The notes under the pieces: model-generated
Told to the model about the DNA's origin: nothing
Database searches by the model: none
The model's input: the letters and a program-made list of their open reading frames with translations, nothing else
In this document: positions 19,077 to 28,372 of the stretch, piece after piece
Numbering within the stretch: position 1 is the stretch's first letter
Layout: the number at the start of each line of letters is the position of its first letter
Made by a program: the position numbers and the translations under genes
Assembly: GCA_963713445.1 (NCBI GenBank)
Contig: CAVQMB010000031.1
Location: 186,001 to 250,000, forward strand
Length of the DNA stretch: 64,000 bases
From: CAVQMB01 sp963713445
Lineage (GTDB): Bacteria > Pseudomonadota > Gammaproteobacteria > Competibacterales > Competibacteraceae
Direction of reading: 5' to 3'

Positions 19077-19394
19077 CTATTCCAGCATCATGGCAGCTTG
19101 TTGCCGGGTATAGAACTGTCCGTCGAGCAGGAAGCCGGCGATGACGGTGCCCTTGATCGAGGCGACCTGGCCTGACGCGGTTCGCGATACGACCAGTTCG
19201 TCCGGCAGGCCATCCAGTACGTGGATTGGCGCGGGGCTGCCGTCGGCCTGGCGGGAAATGTAGACTCGACCTGTTTGCCGGTCCAGAAAGCCCGGCATGA
19301 AACCGCACCTGCAGCCCAGGGGGCTGATCCCGGAAGTACCTGCGAAAGCGAGATTTTGCGAATGTAACGACTTGACAGTCATCGCCTGCGTCAT
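19077..19394 (-). CDS. Conserved hypothetical protein, 105 residues
   Basis: A small protein I do not recognise by function. It has no signal peptide or membrane segment. The centre has a patterned block: GFMPGFLDRQTGRVYISR, then PAPIHVLDGLPDELV, then GTVIAGFLLDGQFYTRQQA near the end. This reads like a compact beta-rich domain, and similar short proteins seem familiar from other proteobacteria. It has its own promoter-like site (TATAAT at 19475-19480) and converges closely with the aldo/keto reductase gene (9 bases between them). It follows pmbA on the same strand, 161 bases away. Confidence 0.7.
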   Translation of the reverse strand: MTQAMTVKSLHSQNLAFAGTSGISPLGCRCGFMPGFLDRQTGRVYISRQADGSPAPIHVLDGLPDELVVSRTASGQVASIKGTVIAGFLLDGQFYTRQQAAMMLE

Positions 19395-19474
19395 GGACGC
19401 TCTCCCCTGAATATGGCGTCGGTGCTGTCCCGGTCATGGCGGGGGTCCGACGCGCTGTCGTTGGCGATGTTGCT

Positions 19475-19480
19475 ATTATA
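19475..19480 (-). promoter_or_regulatory. -10 element upstream of the 105-residue protein gene
   Basis: A perfect TATAAT on the minus strand (ATTATA on plus) lies about 80 bases upstream of the gene start, in a markedly AT-rich 160-base gap. A -35 box is poor (TTCAAT at 17-base spacing), so an activator or other sigma contacts may be needed. Confidence 0.45.
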
Positions 19481-19555
19481 GCCACACTAGTTGCTAAATT
19501 GAACAAACGGTGCAAATTTACAACAAATTGCCGTCCGTTATCATTACTTTTTTAC

Positions 19556-20896
19556 TCATGTGCCCGCGATCGTCATGTGTTCGATCAGAATCGAGCCGGT
19601 TTGGATGACGCCACGGCGGTCGATGTCGCTGCCCACCGCACCGACATTGCGGAGTATGTCGCGCAGGTTGCCGGCGATAGTGATTTCCTCGACGGGATAT
19701 TGGATTTCGCCATGCTCGACCCAGAAGCCGCTCGCACCGCGCGAGTAGTCACCGGTTAGCAGGTTGATGCCCTGTCCCATGAGCTGGGTTACGACCAGGC
19801 CGGTGTCCATCTGACGCAGTAGGGTTGGGAAGTCATCGGGGCCCGGGTCGACCAACAGGTTGTGAACGCCGCCGCCGTTGCCGGTACTCACCAGACCCAG
19901 TCGGCGGGCGCTGTAACTGTCCAGTACGTAGCCTTCCAGGATGCCATCGCTGACCAGTGCCCGCGGTCGCGTCGCCACACCCTCGCTATCGAACGGCGCA
20001 CTGCCGAGCGCGCCCGGCAGATGGGGTTCCTCGCGCAGGTTGATGAAGCCGGGCATGATCAGGTGGCCCAACTGATCGCGCAGGAACGAGGCGTTGCGAT
20101 ACAAGGTGCTGCCGCTCACCGCACTGACCAGGTGACCTAGCAGGCCACGGGCCATTTCCGGCACCAGCAGTACCGGTGCCTGGCGGGTGCTCAAACGCTG
20201 CGCGCCGAGCCGGGCAACGGTCCGCTCGCCGGCCCGCCGGCCGACTGCCGACGCTTGCTCAAGCCCTTGCGGGTCCCGCGCTATGCTGTACCAGTAATCG
20301 CGCTGCATTCCCCCGCTGTCGCGCGCGATTACAGCACAGCTCAGGCTGTGACGGCTGCTTGGATAACCGGCGCCGAAACCGTTCGAGTTGCCGTAAAAGC
20401 TGATGCGGCTGGAACTGTCGACGCTCGCGCCCTCGGAATTGGCGATTCGCTGATCCACATCCCGGGCGCTGCCTTCGCAGGTGCGGGCCAGCTCAATCGC
20501 TTGTGCGGCATCCAGCGCCCAGGGGTGATACAAATCCAGCGCTGGGATATCCCGCGCCAGCAGGGCCGGGTCGGCCAGCCCGGCACAAGGGTCTGTGGCG
20601 GTGTGGCGGGCGCTGTCACACGCTGCCTGAACGGTTTCACGAACGGCGGCAGGGCGCCAGTCGGAGGTGCTCGCGGAGCCCTTGCACTGACCGAAGTAGA
20701 CCGTTACCGCAAGGCTGCGGCGGCGTTGTTGCTCCAGGGTTTCAACACGATCGAGGCGAACGCTGACCGAGAGGGCGCGGCTATAGCTGACCGCGGCTTC
20801 CGCAGCGCTGGCGCCCTGCCGGCGAGCCGTGCCGAGGGCGGCTTGGACCAGGCCCGCCAGCTCGTCGGCGGCGGGCAGAGTACTACGCTCAGTCAT
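19556..20896 (-). CDS. pmbA: Metalloprotease PmbA/TldE
   Basis: Partner of TldD in a heteromeric cytosolic protease that trims unfolded peptides, matures microcin B17 and degrades the CcdA antitoxin in E. coli. At 446 residues the length is right. Family blocks include GASAAEAAVSYSRALSVSVR and RLDRVETLEQQRRRSLAVTVY at the N-terminus, and HLIMPGFINLREEPH, FDSEGVATR, GNGGGVHNLLVDPG and LVVTQLMGQGINLLTGDYSR at the C-terminus. Like other TldE subunits it lacks the zinc motif of TldD. ATG 20896 lies two bases after the ferritin-like gene stop, so the two are co-transcribed. TldD is not in the window. Confidence 0.95.
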   Translation of the reverse strand: MTERSTLPAADELAGLVQAALGTARRQGASAAEAAVSYSRALSVSVRLDRVETLEQQRRRSLAVTVYFGQCKGSASTSDWRPAAVRETVQAACDSARHTATDPCAGLADPALLARDIPALDLYHPWALDAAQAIELARTCEGSARDVDQRIANSEGASVDSSSRISFYGNSNGFGAGYPSSRHSLSCAVIARDSGGMQRDYWYSIARDPQGLEQASAVGRRAGERTVARLGAQRLSTRQAPVLLVPEMARGLLGHLVSAVSGSTLYRNASFLRDQLGHLIMPGFINLREEPHLPGALGSAPFDSEGVATRPRALVSDGILEGYVLDSYSARRLGLVSTGNGGGVHNLLVDPGPDDFPTLLRQMDTGLVVTQLMGQGINLLTGDYSRGASGFWVEHGEIQYPVEEITIAGNLRDILRNVGAVGSDIDRRGVIQTGSILIEHMTIAGT

Positions 20897-20898
20897 GG

Positions 20899-21204
20899 TC
20901 AGTGATCGTGACCGTGGTTCGGGTCGGCGATGGGTTTGTCGGTAAAGACATAGTCCTTGAGTTCGCCGGAGAACGTGCTGTCGCGCCGGCGGATCCATTC
21001 CAGCACCATCGCGGCATGTTCTTTTTCTTCGTCACGGTTGTGAATCAGTATGGCCTTGAGTTCGGGATCCTGGCACACGGTGATGCGCTGGTTATACCAG
21101 TCGACCGCTTCCAGTTCCTCCATCAGCGAGGTGATCGCCCGATGCATATCGCGGGTGTCGTCATCGAGCAGATCATAGGGTTCGTGATAGCCTTCATTCG
21201 CCAT
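20899..21204 (-). CDS. Encapsulated-ferritin-like (EncFtn) protein, no shell gene nearby
   Basis: A 101-residue two-helix ferritin of the EncFtn family known from Rhodospirillum rubrum. These proteins dimerise to build a ferroxidase site at the interface and normally work inside an encapsulin shell. The helix blocks MEELEAVDWYNQR (residues 28-40) and HNRDEEKEHAAMVLEW (residues 55-70) carry the expected Glu/His iron ligands. The tail ends in PNHGHDH, His-rich and without the hydrophobic shell-targeting peptide of typical cargo. No encapsulin gene is visible in the window. It is the first gene of a pair with pmbA (two bases apart). Confidence 0.85.
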   Translation of the reverse strand: MANEGYHEPYDLLDDDTRDMHRAITSLMEELEAVDWYNQRITVCQDPELKAILIHNRDEEKEHAAMVLEWIRRRDSTFSGELKDYVFTDKPIADPNHGHDH

Positions 21205-21264
21205 GGCGCACTCCTGTCGTTGAGGTCGACGTTGCTTGGGAATAGTGTCCCGGCCGTACGGTTA

Positions 21265-22930
21265 TTAGTCTGCCAGCTCCAGGTCGCCGCGTTTGCTCAG
21301 CACCTTGTCGAGCCAGTCAGGATCCATCTCCGGGACCGAGGACAACAGCAACTCAGTGTAGTCATGGATGGGGCGGGGTGAACATCTCCGGCTTCGGTCC
21401 CTGCTCCACGATCCGGCCCTGGTACATCACCACGACCTCGTCGGCGATGGCCGCGCACGGTGGCAATGTCGTGGGTGATGAACAGATAGGCCAGCGTTGA
21501 ACTCGCGTCTGCAGCCGCGTCGAGCAGTCGCAGGATGCCCTCCGCCACGAGCTGGTCGAGGGCCGAGGTAACCTCGTCGCAGATGATCAGCTCCGGTTCG
21601 GCAGCCAGCGCCCGGGCGATGCAGATCGCGCTGCTTCTGCCCGCCGGAGAGTTCGCGCCGGCAGGCGGTCGATATACTGATCCGGCTCCAGCTCGATCAG
21701 GCGGCAGCAACTCGCGGATCCGCTCGCGGCGCTGGCGGGCCGACATGCCGAGGTAGAACCGCAGTGGCCGGCCGATTACGTCGCCAATGCGCTGTTTCGG
21801 ATTGAGTGCCGTGTCGGGCATCTGGTAGATCATCTGGATCCGGCGCAGTTGAGTCCTTGCTGCGGCGCTGGTAGTCGGCCGGCAGGGGCTCGCCGTCGAC
21901 ACGATCGCCCCGCTTTTGCGGCGGCAATAGGCCGGTAATGACCCGGGCGAGTGGTGATCTTGCCGCAGCCGGACTCACCGACCACGGCCACCGTGCGCCG
22001 GCGCTGGCACGCTGAACCTGATGTCCTGAAGCACCTTGACCGCGCCGTAGGCGGCATCGATGCCCTTGCACCTCAGCAGCGGTACAGGCGGCCGTCGTAT
22101 CGGTCTGGTTCGGTCTTGCGGAAGCGTGCGTACCGCCAGCAGGTCGCGAGTGTACTCCTCCGCGGGCTGCGTCGAGCATCTCGCGGGTGGCGCCTTCCTC
22201 CACCATATCGCCGTAGCGCAGCACCATGATCCGGTCGGCCATCTGCGCCACCACCGCCAGGTCGTGGGTGATGTAGATGGCCGCGGTATGGAACTGGTCG
22301 ACGATCGTCGCGGATGGCGGCCAGCACCTCGATCTGGGTGGTGACGTCGAGCGCGGTGGTGGGCTCGTCGAAGATGATCAGGTCGGGCCGGCAGGCCATG
22401 GCCATGGCCGTCATGGCCCGCTGTAGCTGGCCGCCGGAGACCTGGTGAGGATAGCGGTAGCCGATGTGTTCGGGATCCGGCAGGCGCAGCTGGCGGTAGA
22501 GGTCGCTTGGCGTCCTGCTCCGCCTGGGCGCGCGACACTGGTGCCATGCTGGACCGGCAGTCTCGGTGAACTGGTCGATCAGCCGGTGGGCCGGATTGAA
22601 AGAGGCCGCCGCGCTTTGCGCCACATAGGCGATACGCGGCACCGCGCAAGCGGCGCAGCTGGCGGGCGCTGAGCGTTGCGCAAGTCCATTCCATCGAAGC
22701 TGATGGTGCCGCCGGACGATCCGGCAGCCATCGCGGGCATAGCCCATGGCAGCGAGCCCGATGGTGGATTTGCCGGCTCCGGATTCGCCGATCAGGCCCA
22801 GCACCTCGCCGCGGTGCAAGTCGAGATCGATGCCATGCACGATCTCGTGCCAGCCGCCTTCGGTGCGTCCCTCGATGCGCAGTTCGCGCGATCTGCAGCA
22901 GCAACGTCGTCGTCGTGTTCGAGTAGTCAT
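21265..22930 (-). CDS. Opp/Dpp-type ABC transporter, fused double ATPase (frameshifted)
   Basis: Energises the first oligopeptide/dipeptide-type importer. It appears to be one chain with two nucleotide-binding domains. The first has LIGESGAGKST, a Q-loop AYVAQSAAASFNPAH, HQVSGGQLQRAM and LIIFDEPTTALDV. A linker continues in the same frame into LLRCKGIDAAYGAVKVLQDI. The second has MIYQMPDTALNPKQRIGDVI, ARALAAEPELIICDEVTSALD, LFITHDIATV and ends HDYTELLLSSVPEMDPDW with TAA at 21265-21267. At least ten frame changes disrupt it, especially 21360-21720, 21840-22230 and 22500-22720. ATG 22928-22930 overlaps the permease stop. The fused layout matches the intact paralogue at 36.2 kb. Confidence 0.7.
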
Positions 22931-23754
22931 TCCTTCAACCCGCTGGCTTTATGGAGGAACCAGTCGACCACAAAGTTCACCCCGATCGTCAGGAGGGCGA
23001 TCGCGGCGGCCGGCAGCAGCGGCGTGATAGTCGCCGAAGGTGATCAGCGGTGGCATTCTCGCGCACCATCCCGCCCCAGTCGGCGGTCGGCGGCTGGATG
23101 CCGAGGCCGAGAAAGCTGAGCGCGGTGATGAACAGGAACACGAAGCAGAACCGCAAGCCGAACTCGGCCACCAGCGGTGGCAGCACGTTGGGCAGGATCT
23201 CCCGGCGGATGATCCAGACCAGGCCTTCGCCGCGCAGCTTGGCCGCCTCGACATAATCCATCACCGCGACATCCATGCCGACCGCGCGCGCCAGCCGGTA
23301 GACCCGGGTGGATTCCAGCACTGCGATCACTAGCACCAGAGCCGGTATAGAGGTGCCGACGATGGTCAGGATCAGCAACGCGAAGATCAGTGACGGAATG
23401 GCCATCAGTACGTCCACAATGCGGCTCAGTATCTGATCCATCCAACCGCCCAGACTGGCGGCCAGTAAGCCGCCCACCCCCCCCAGCAGGAAGGTGATGC
23501 AGGTGATCAGAAAAGCGATACCGACCGTGTTGCGGGCGCCGAAGATCAGCCGGGTGAGCATGTCGCGGCCGAGGTTGTCGGTGCCCAGCAGGAACTTGTC
23601 ACTCCAGGGCAGGTCAGGCATCACCGACCACCTGGGTCTGGCCATAGGGCGCCAGCAGCGGCGCGAAAATAGCCACGAATACATAGGCCAGCACAATCAG
23701 CAAGCCGATTCGGGCGCTCCACGGAGCCTGGCGCAGCAGTTTCAGAATAGCCAT
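22927..23754 (-). CDS. Opp/Dpp-type ABC permease, DppC-like (frameshifted)
   Basis: The second membrane subunit of the first Opp-type importer. Sequence runs MAILKLLRQAPWSARIGLL, then after a frame change near 23625 continues SDKFLLGTDNLGRDMLTRL and several membrane segments to the coupling-helix (EAA) loop YVEAAKLRGEGLVWIIRREI, then GLGIQPPTADWGGMV. After another change near 23035 it ends ALLTIGVNFVVDWFLHKASG with stop 22927. It overlaps the ATPase start by four bases and begins 11 bases after DppB ends. Confidence 0.75.
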
Positions 23755-23765
23755 GGCAGGTCCTC

Positions 23766-24722
23766 CTAGCGCCGGTGCAGCAATCGCGGATTGCTGACCG
23801 TCGACAGGATATCGGCCAGCAGATTCAGCAGAATGTAGACCACGGCAAAGATCATGCTACAGGCCTGCACCACCGGGACGTCGCGCTTGGACACCGAATC
23901 CACCAGTAGCTGGCCGAGGCCCGGATATACAAACACCACTTCGACCACCACGACCCCGACGATCAGATAGGCCAGGTTGAGCACGATCACGTTGATGATA
24001 GGTGACAGCGCATTGGGCAGGGCATGGTGGAGGATGATGCGGGCGTTACTCATGCCCTTGAGTTTGGCCATCTCGATATAGGGGCTGGCCAGCAGGTTGA
24101 TGATCGATGCCCGGGTCATTCGCATCATGTAGGCGGTTATCAGCAGCGTCAGGGTCAGGGCTGGCAGCAGCGTGGCATGAACCCGGTCCCAGAACGGCAT
24201 CCCGGCGCTGACGTTGGCGATGCTGGGAAACCAGCGCAGTTTGACGGCCAGAAACAGAATCATGACGTAGGCGGCAAAAAAGTCCGGCGAGGATACCGCG
24301 CCGAGCGCTACGAGGTTGATGGCACGGTCGAAGATCGTGTTTCGGAACAGCGCCGTGAGAATGCCCAGTGTGACCGCTATCGGTATCGCTATGATGGCAG
24401 CCAGTGCGGCCAGGAATAACGTATTGCCGAGCCGACCGCTGATCAGGCTGGAAATCTTCTGGCCGGTGGCCAGTGACTGGCCAAAATTGCCGTGTACCAT
24501 GCCTTCCAGCCAGTGCAGGTAGCGAATGTGGGCCGGCTGATTGAGGCCAAGTTCTTTGCGGAATGCGGCCACCGTGGCCGGTGTGGCTGATTGACCGAGG
24601 ATTTCCTGGGCCAGATCGCCGGGCAGCATCGATACGCTCGAGAAGATGATCACCGACACCACGAAAAGCGTCAGCAGCCCGAGCGCGAGTCGATGTAACA
24701 CCATTTTCAGAATCGGATGCAT
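23766..24722 (-). CDS. Opp/Dpp-type ABC permease, DppB-like
   Basis: An intact 318-residue inner-membrane subunit. It shows the family start MVLHRLALGLLTLFVVSVII, the periplasmic block MLPGDLAQEILGQSATP, LGLNQPAHIRYLHWLEGMVH and the coupling-helix loop YIEMAKLKGMSNARIILHHA near residue 220. About six transmembrane segments are visible. It is separated from its binding-protein gene by a 407-base gap with a 30-base palindrome, and from DppC by 11 bases. Confidence 0.92.
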   Translation of the reverse strand: MHPILKMVLHRLALGLLTLFVVSVIIFSSVSMLPGDLAQEILGQSATPATVAAFRKELGLNQPAHIRYLHWLEGMVHGNFGQSLATGQKISSLISGRLGNTLFLAALAAIIAIPIAVTLGILTALFRNTIFDRAINLVALGAVSSPDFFAAYVMILFLAVKLRWFPSIANVSAGMPFWDRVHATLLPALTLTLLITAYMMRMTRASIINLLASPYIEMAKLKGMSNARIILHHALPNALSPIINVIVLNLAYLIVGVVVVEVVFVYPGLGQLLVDSVSKRDVPVVQACSMIFAVVYILLNLLADILSTVSNPRLLHRR

Positions 24723-24862
24723 GGTCTATAGATCACCTTTCTGAGTCGTTGGGTGGTCCTGGGTCGGGGCAGCCGGGACACACCGCCCTGAACCCTGCAG
24801 TCGATGGCTTGTGCGCCACCGCGATTGCGGCTGTTCGCCGACTGGCCGCGGCCGCGTCACAC

Positions 24863-24892
24863 TGGCCTGCCGCAGGCGCCTGCGGCAGGCCA
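24863..24892. repeat. Perfect 30-base palindrome between binding-protein and permease genes
   Basis: TGGCCTGCCGCAGGC (24863-24877) is followed at once by its exact reverse complement (24878-24892). On the minus strand it forms a long hairpin between the binding-protein stop (25130) and the permease start (24722), with no T tract. Such hairpins often protect upstream mRNA and lower downstream expression. The rest of the 24723-25129 gap shows no gene. Confidence 0.75.
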
Positions 24893-25129
24893 CGTTTCTA
24901 TAGCTAACCGGACATGCGCTGGAGTACGCCTTCAGCCGCCGGTACAGTGGCGTCAGCGTGGCGCTAATCGACGCCGTGCCGCGTGACCGGGACACGGCCC
25001 GGCCACATCCTGATACGGCCGGACGTGCTTACGCTGATTTGTGCGTGCCCGGTGGTACCGGCTGGTTCAATATCATGAGTGATCTGCCGGGATGCAGAGC
25101 GCCATCCCGGCAGGGTACAGGTGTCAGGC

Positions 25130-26698
25130 TCAGGCAAACCACCAGCGTTCCATAGCACGCATGTCGTCCAGGGCCATGTAGTTGCCGATCTTGGGCGGGT
25201 GGTGCAGCTTGGAGGAAAAGGCACCGACATAGTTGGCCAGCATCAGCACAGCATCACCGCTTTCGTCGCGGACCATGGCCTGCATGTCGCGGTACATTTC
25301 CTGGCGTTTGTGCTTGTCCAACTCAGCGCGGGCGGCGACCAGCAGCTTCTGGAATTTCTCGTTCTCCCAGTGAGTATCGTTCCAGGCGCCACCGGCGGCG
25401 AACTCGGTGGTGAACATCCAGTCGGCGGTCGGCCGCCCGCCCCAGTAGCACATGCACCATGGCTTCTTCATCCAGACGTTGGACCAGTAACCGTCATCGG
25501 GTTCGCGCACCACATTGATGTCGATGCCGGCCTTGGCGGCACTGGCCTTGTAAAGTACGGCGGCATCGACGGCGCCGGCGAAAGCGGCGTCGGCGGCACT
25601 CAGATTCACCTTGAGCTGCTTCAGCCCGGCCTTCTTGAGGTAATGCCTGGCTTTGTCGGGATCATATTGGCGCTGCGGGAAGGCGGCATGGAAGGCGGTT
25701 CCCGGTGGGATCGGGTTGTCGTTGCCGGGCTTGCCGTGACCATGCAGGATGGTCTTGACCATCTCCTTGCGGTTGGCGGCATACTTCAGTGCCATGCGCA
25801 CGTTGTTGTCATTGAACGGCGCGATGGAGGTGATCATTGGCGCGGTATACTGCTGGGTGCCGGTCACATTATAGATTTTGATGCCCGGGCGGCGCTTCAG
25901 CAGGTTGACGGTCTTCAGGTCGCAGCGGTCCATCAACTGGATCTGCCCGGTAACCAGGGCATTGGTGCGGGCTGATACGTCCTTGATTGACAGTACTTCG
26001 ACCGAATCGAAATGGCCCCGACCCTTTTTCCAGTAGTGCGGATTGCGGGTCAGCGTGGTGTTTACCCCAGGCTCGAAATGATCGAGCTTGTAGGCGCCCG
26101 TGCCGTTGCCGGATTTCCAGTCCACGCCGTCGCCCTTGGCCGGCAGGATCAGCAGGTGATAATCGCTTACCAGGTAGGGCCAGTCGGCGCTGCCGTCGCT
26201 GAGTGTGAAAACGACGGTATGGTCGCCGTCGGCCTTGATGTCGGTGACTTTGGACAGCAACGGTTTGGCGGCCGATTTGGAATCCTTGCCCATGTGATGG
26301 TGATAGGTGGCGATCACATCCTGGGCGACAAACGGCTTGCCATCGTGGAACTGCACGCCCTTGCGCAGCTTGAAGGTCCAGATCTTGGCATCGGGGCTGG
26401 CATGCCACGACTCCGCCAGGTCGGGGATTAGCTTGCCGTCGTCCATCTCGGTAAGGGTGTTGCGCAGACCAAAGCCAACGAACTGCATGTAGGTGTCGGT
26501 GGCCAGTCCCGGGTCCATGGTGTCACTGGTGGAGCCGGCACCGATGCCGACCTTGAGGTGGCCGCCCTGTTTCGGTCCGGCTGCGAAGGCTTCCGGGCCC
26601 AGCAGGCCGCTCAGTCCCATCACCACCGTACCACCGGCACCAGCGGCCAGTAGCTGGCGGCGGGTTAAACCGAACGAATCATCGTGCTTATTCGCCAC
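25130..26698 (-). CDS. Opp/Dpp-type extracellular solute-binding protein (SBP_bac_5), Tat signal
   Basis: A 522-residue periplasmic receptor that delivers substrate to the importer encoded downstream. The N-terminus has a twin-arginine signal, LTRRQLLAAGAGG, with cleavage expected after EAFAAG near residue 40. Family 5 blocks are LIPDLAESWHASPDAKIWTFKLR (split here as LIPDLAESW and WTFKLRKGVQFHDGKPF), DVIATYHHH and VRMALKYAANRKEMV. Family members bind peptides, nickel, opines, glycosides and other solutes, so the ligand is open; the neighbouring MttB and demethylase genes suggest a methylated amine (inference). It is divergent from the proXp-like gene. Frame intact. Confidence 0.92.
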   Translation of the reverse strand: MANKHDDSFGLTRRQLLAAGAGGTVVMGLSGLLGPEAFAAGPKQGGHLKVGIGAGSTSDTMDPGLATDTYMQFVGFGLRNTLTEMDDGKLIPDLAESWHASPDAKIWTFKLRKGVQFHDGKPFVAQDVIATYHHHMGKDSKSAAKPLLSKVTDIKADGDHTVVFTLSDGSADWPYLVSDYHLLILPAKGDGVDWKSGNGTGAYKLDHFEPGVNTTLTRNPHYWKKGRGHFDSVEVLSIKDVSARTNALVTGQIQLMDRCDLKTVNLLKRRPGIKIYNVTGTQQYTAPMITSIAPFNDNNVRMALKYAANRKEMVKTILHGHGKPGNDNPIPPGTAFHAAFPQRQYDPDKARHYLKKAGLKQLKVNLSAADAAFAGAVDAAVLYKASAAKAGIDINVVREPDDGYWSNVWMKKPWCMCYWGGRPTADWMFTTEFAAGGAWNDTHWENEKFQKLLVAARAELDKHKRQEMYRDMQAMVRDESGDAVLMLANYVGAFSSKLHHPPKIGNYMALDDMRAMERWWFA

Positions 26699-26810
26699 AG
26701 TAATTTCCTCATCTTGTTGCTCTATTCGACGCTACCCTTTATATACCCTGCCACACCGCATCACCAAACTGTAACGCCTAATACGGCAAGGCAGGGTGTA
26801 AAATTTGGTT

Positions 26811-27320
26811 ATGTCAACAACGCCTGAACAACTGCTGGAGCGGCTTGATGCACTCGGCATAGAGTATCGCTATTACCAGCATCCTCAAGTATTTACAGTC
26901 GACGAGGCGCGCTGTCACTGCAGTCACATTCCCGGCGGGCATTGCAAGAATTTGTTCCTGCGCGCCAAGAAAAAGCAATATTGGCTACTGGTGTTGGAAG
27001 CGGATGCCCGGGTCGATCTCGACGGGCTGGCGCGCCATGTTGGCGCTAGCCGGTTCAGTTTTGCCAGTCGCGAGCGCCTGCTGCAGATTCTCGGCGTGAT
27101 TCCGGGCGCAGTGACTCCGCTGGCCCTAATCAATGACCACGACCAGCGCAGTCGGGTGGTCCTCGACCAGCGTCTGATGGATTTCCAAACGGTCAATTTC
27201 CATCCCCTGATCAATGCTGCGACGGTGTCGGTCAGACCCGACGATCTGCTGCGTTTCATCCGTGCCTGCGGACGCCAGCCGCAACTGATGGACTTCAGCG
27301 CGCTCGGGCTTGCCGGCTGA
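26811..27320 (+). CDS. Prolyl-tRNA-associated YbaK/ProX trans-editing deacylase
   Basis: A 169-residue free-standing editing domain (ProXp-ala/PrdX type) that hydrolyses mischarged Ala-tRNA(Pro) in the cytosol. Blocks are YYQHPQVFTVDEA near residue 22, the signature GGHCKNLFLRAKKKQYWL near residues 43-60, and LGVIPGAVTPLALIND near residue 100, which carries the conserved GXXXP loop. ATG 26811 is preferred over an in-frame TTG six bases earlier. It stands between divergent Opp and LysR genes, and its stop abuts the LysR stop. There is no link to the transport genes beyond position. Confidence 0.85.
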   Translation: MSTTPEQLLERLDALGIEYRYYQHPQVFTVDEARCHCSHIPGGHCKNLFLRAKKKQYWLLVLEADARVDLDGLARHVGASRFSFASRERLLQILGVIPGAVTPLALINDHDQRSRVVLDQRLMDFQTVNFHPLINAATVSVRPDDLLRFIRACGRQPQLMDFSALGLAG

Positions 27321-28253
27321 TCATTCCGGGACACTACCGAGGTCGCTCGCCGCTGCCTCCCGGATCAGCCAGTCGCGCAGTTGGGACGCAGCCGCGCTCA
27401 GTGGGTGCAGGCGTGGTGCCACCAGATACATTGGGTGGTCGGTTGTCAGGCTTTGTGGCATTGGCTGCACCAGTCGGCCCTCGGCCAGCAGCGGTGCCAC
27501 GATATGGTGCCAGCCCAGGGCTATGCCCTGACCTTCCAGTGCCGCCCGGATCACGATGGAATAGTCGTTGAAGCTGAACAAACGGCGGCCGCGCGGCAGT
27601 GCGATGCCGAAGTGGGCCAGCCACCCGGCCCAGTCCAGTCGTGGGCGGTAGTGTTCCTCCAGGTGCAGCAAAGGAGTCGTCAGCAACGCCTCGGGCTGGT
27701 CGAGGGGGTGCCAGCGCTGACGGAACGCCGGGCTGCACACCGGGAAGATCTCCTCGTCGACGAAATGCCAGCTGTGGTGCCGCGGCCAGGTGCCGCTGCC
27801 CAGCGGAATCGCCAGATCGATTCCTTCACGGGCGAGATCGGGGTCGCTGTCAGTGGTGATACAGCGGAGTTCAATATCTGGGTGGTCGTGCTTGAACCGG
27901 GCCACCCGCGGAAGCAGCCAGTAGGTCGCCGTTGCAGTGGAAACGGCTAGTGTGACCTGGCGCCGGCTTGCGCCCATGGTACGGACTTGGCGCACGCCCT
28001 GATAAATCAGTTCCAGCCCCAGCCCGACCTGCTCCAGTAAGTAGCGGCCGGCTTCAGTCAGTTGTACTCCCTTGTGGCGCCGCTCGAACAAGGCGACACC
28101 GACCTGTTCCTCTAACTGACGGATGGTGTGACTGACCGCCGGCTGGGTGACCCGCAGTTCCTCCGCGGCCCGGGTGAAATTGCCGCAGCGGGCCGCGGCT
28201 TCGAACACGATCAGGCTGTTGGGGGAGGGGTTGCGATAGAGCATGGCCATCAA
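27321..28253 (-). CDS. LysR family transcriptional regulator (GcvA-like)
   Basis: A 310-residue DNA-binding regulator. The helix-turn-helix at residues 10-70 reads SLIVFEAAARCGNFTRAAEELRV (as two blocks SLIVFEAAARCGNFT and RAAEELRVTQPAVSHTI), then LEEQVGVALFERRHKGVQLT. The effector domain begins QVTLAVSTATATYWLLPRV. It is divergent from the MttB gene across 119 bases, the classic LysR layout, so it probably controls that gene and perhaps the following demethylase and transporter. GcvA-like members often respond to amino-acid or amine metabolites; the ligand is unknown. Frame intact. Confidence 0.9.
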   Translation of the reverse strand: MMAMLYRNPSPNSLIVFEAAARCGNFTRAAEELRVTQPAVSHTIRQLEEQVGVALFERRHKGVQLTEAGRYLLEQVGLGLELIYQGVRQVRTMGASRRQVTLAVSTATATYWLLPRVARFKHDHPDIELRCITTDSDPDLAREGIDLAIPLGSGTWPRHHSWHFVDEEIFPVCSPAFRQRWHPLDQPEALLTTPLLHLEEHYRPRLDWAGWLAHFGIALPRGRRLFSFNDYSIVIRAALEGQGIALGWHHIVAPLLAEGRLVQPMPQSLTTDHPMYLVAPRLHPLSAAASQLRDWLIREAAASDLGSVPE

Positions 28254-28372
28254 GTTATTTTATGACAAACATGAGATTGCGCGCCGGTCACAGAACCCGA
28301 TAGCTAGCATAGAATCATCCACTTGGCGTGATATAGCGCCTGACGCCTTACGGCCAGAGGAGTGAGCATGCC

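Noticed and set aside
20899..21300. Encapsulin shell gene next to the ferritin
   Set aside because: The flanking genes are pmbA and an ABC ATPase; no HK97-type shell protein is visible.
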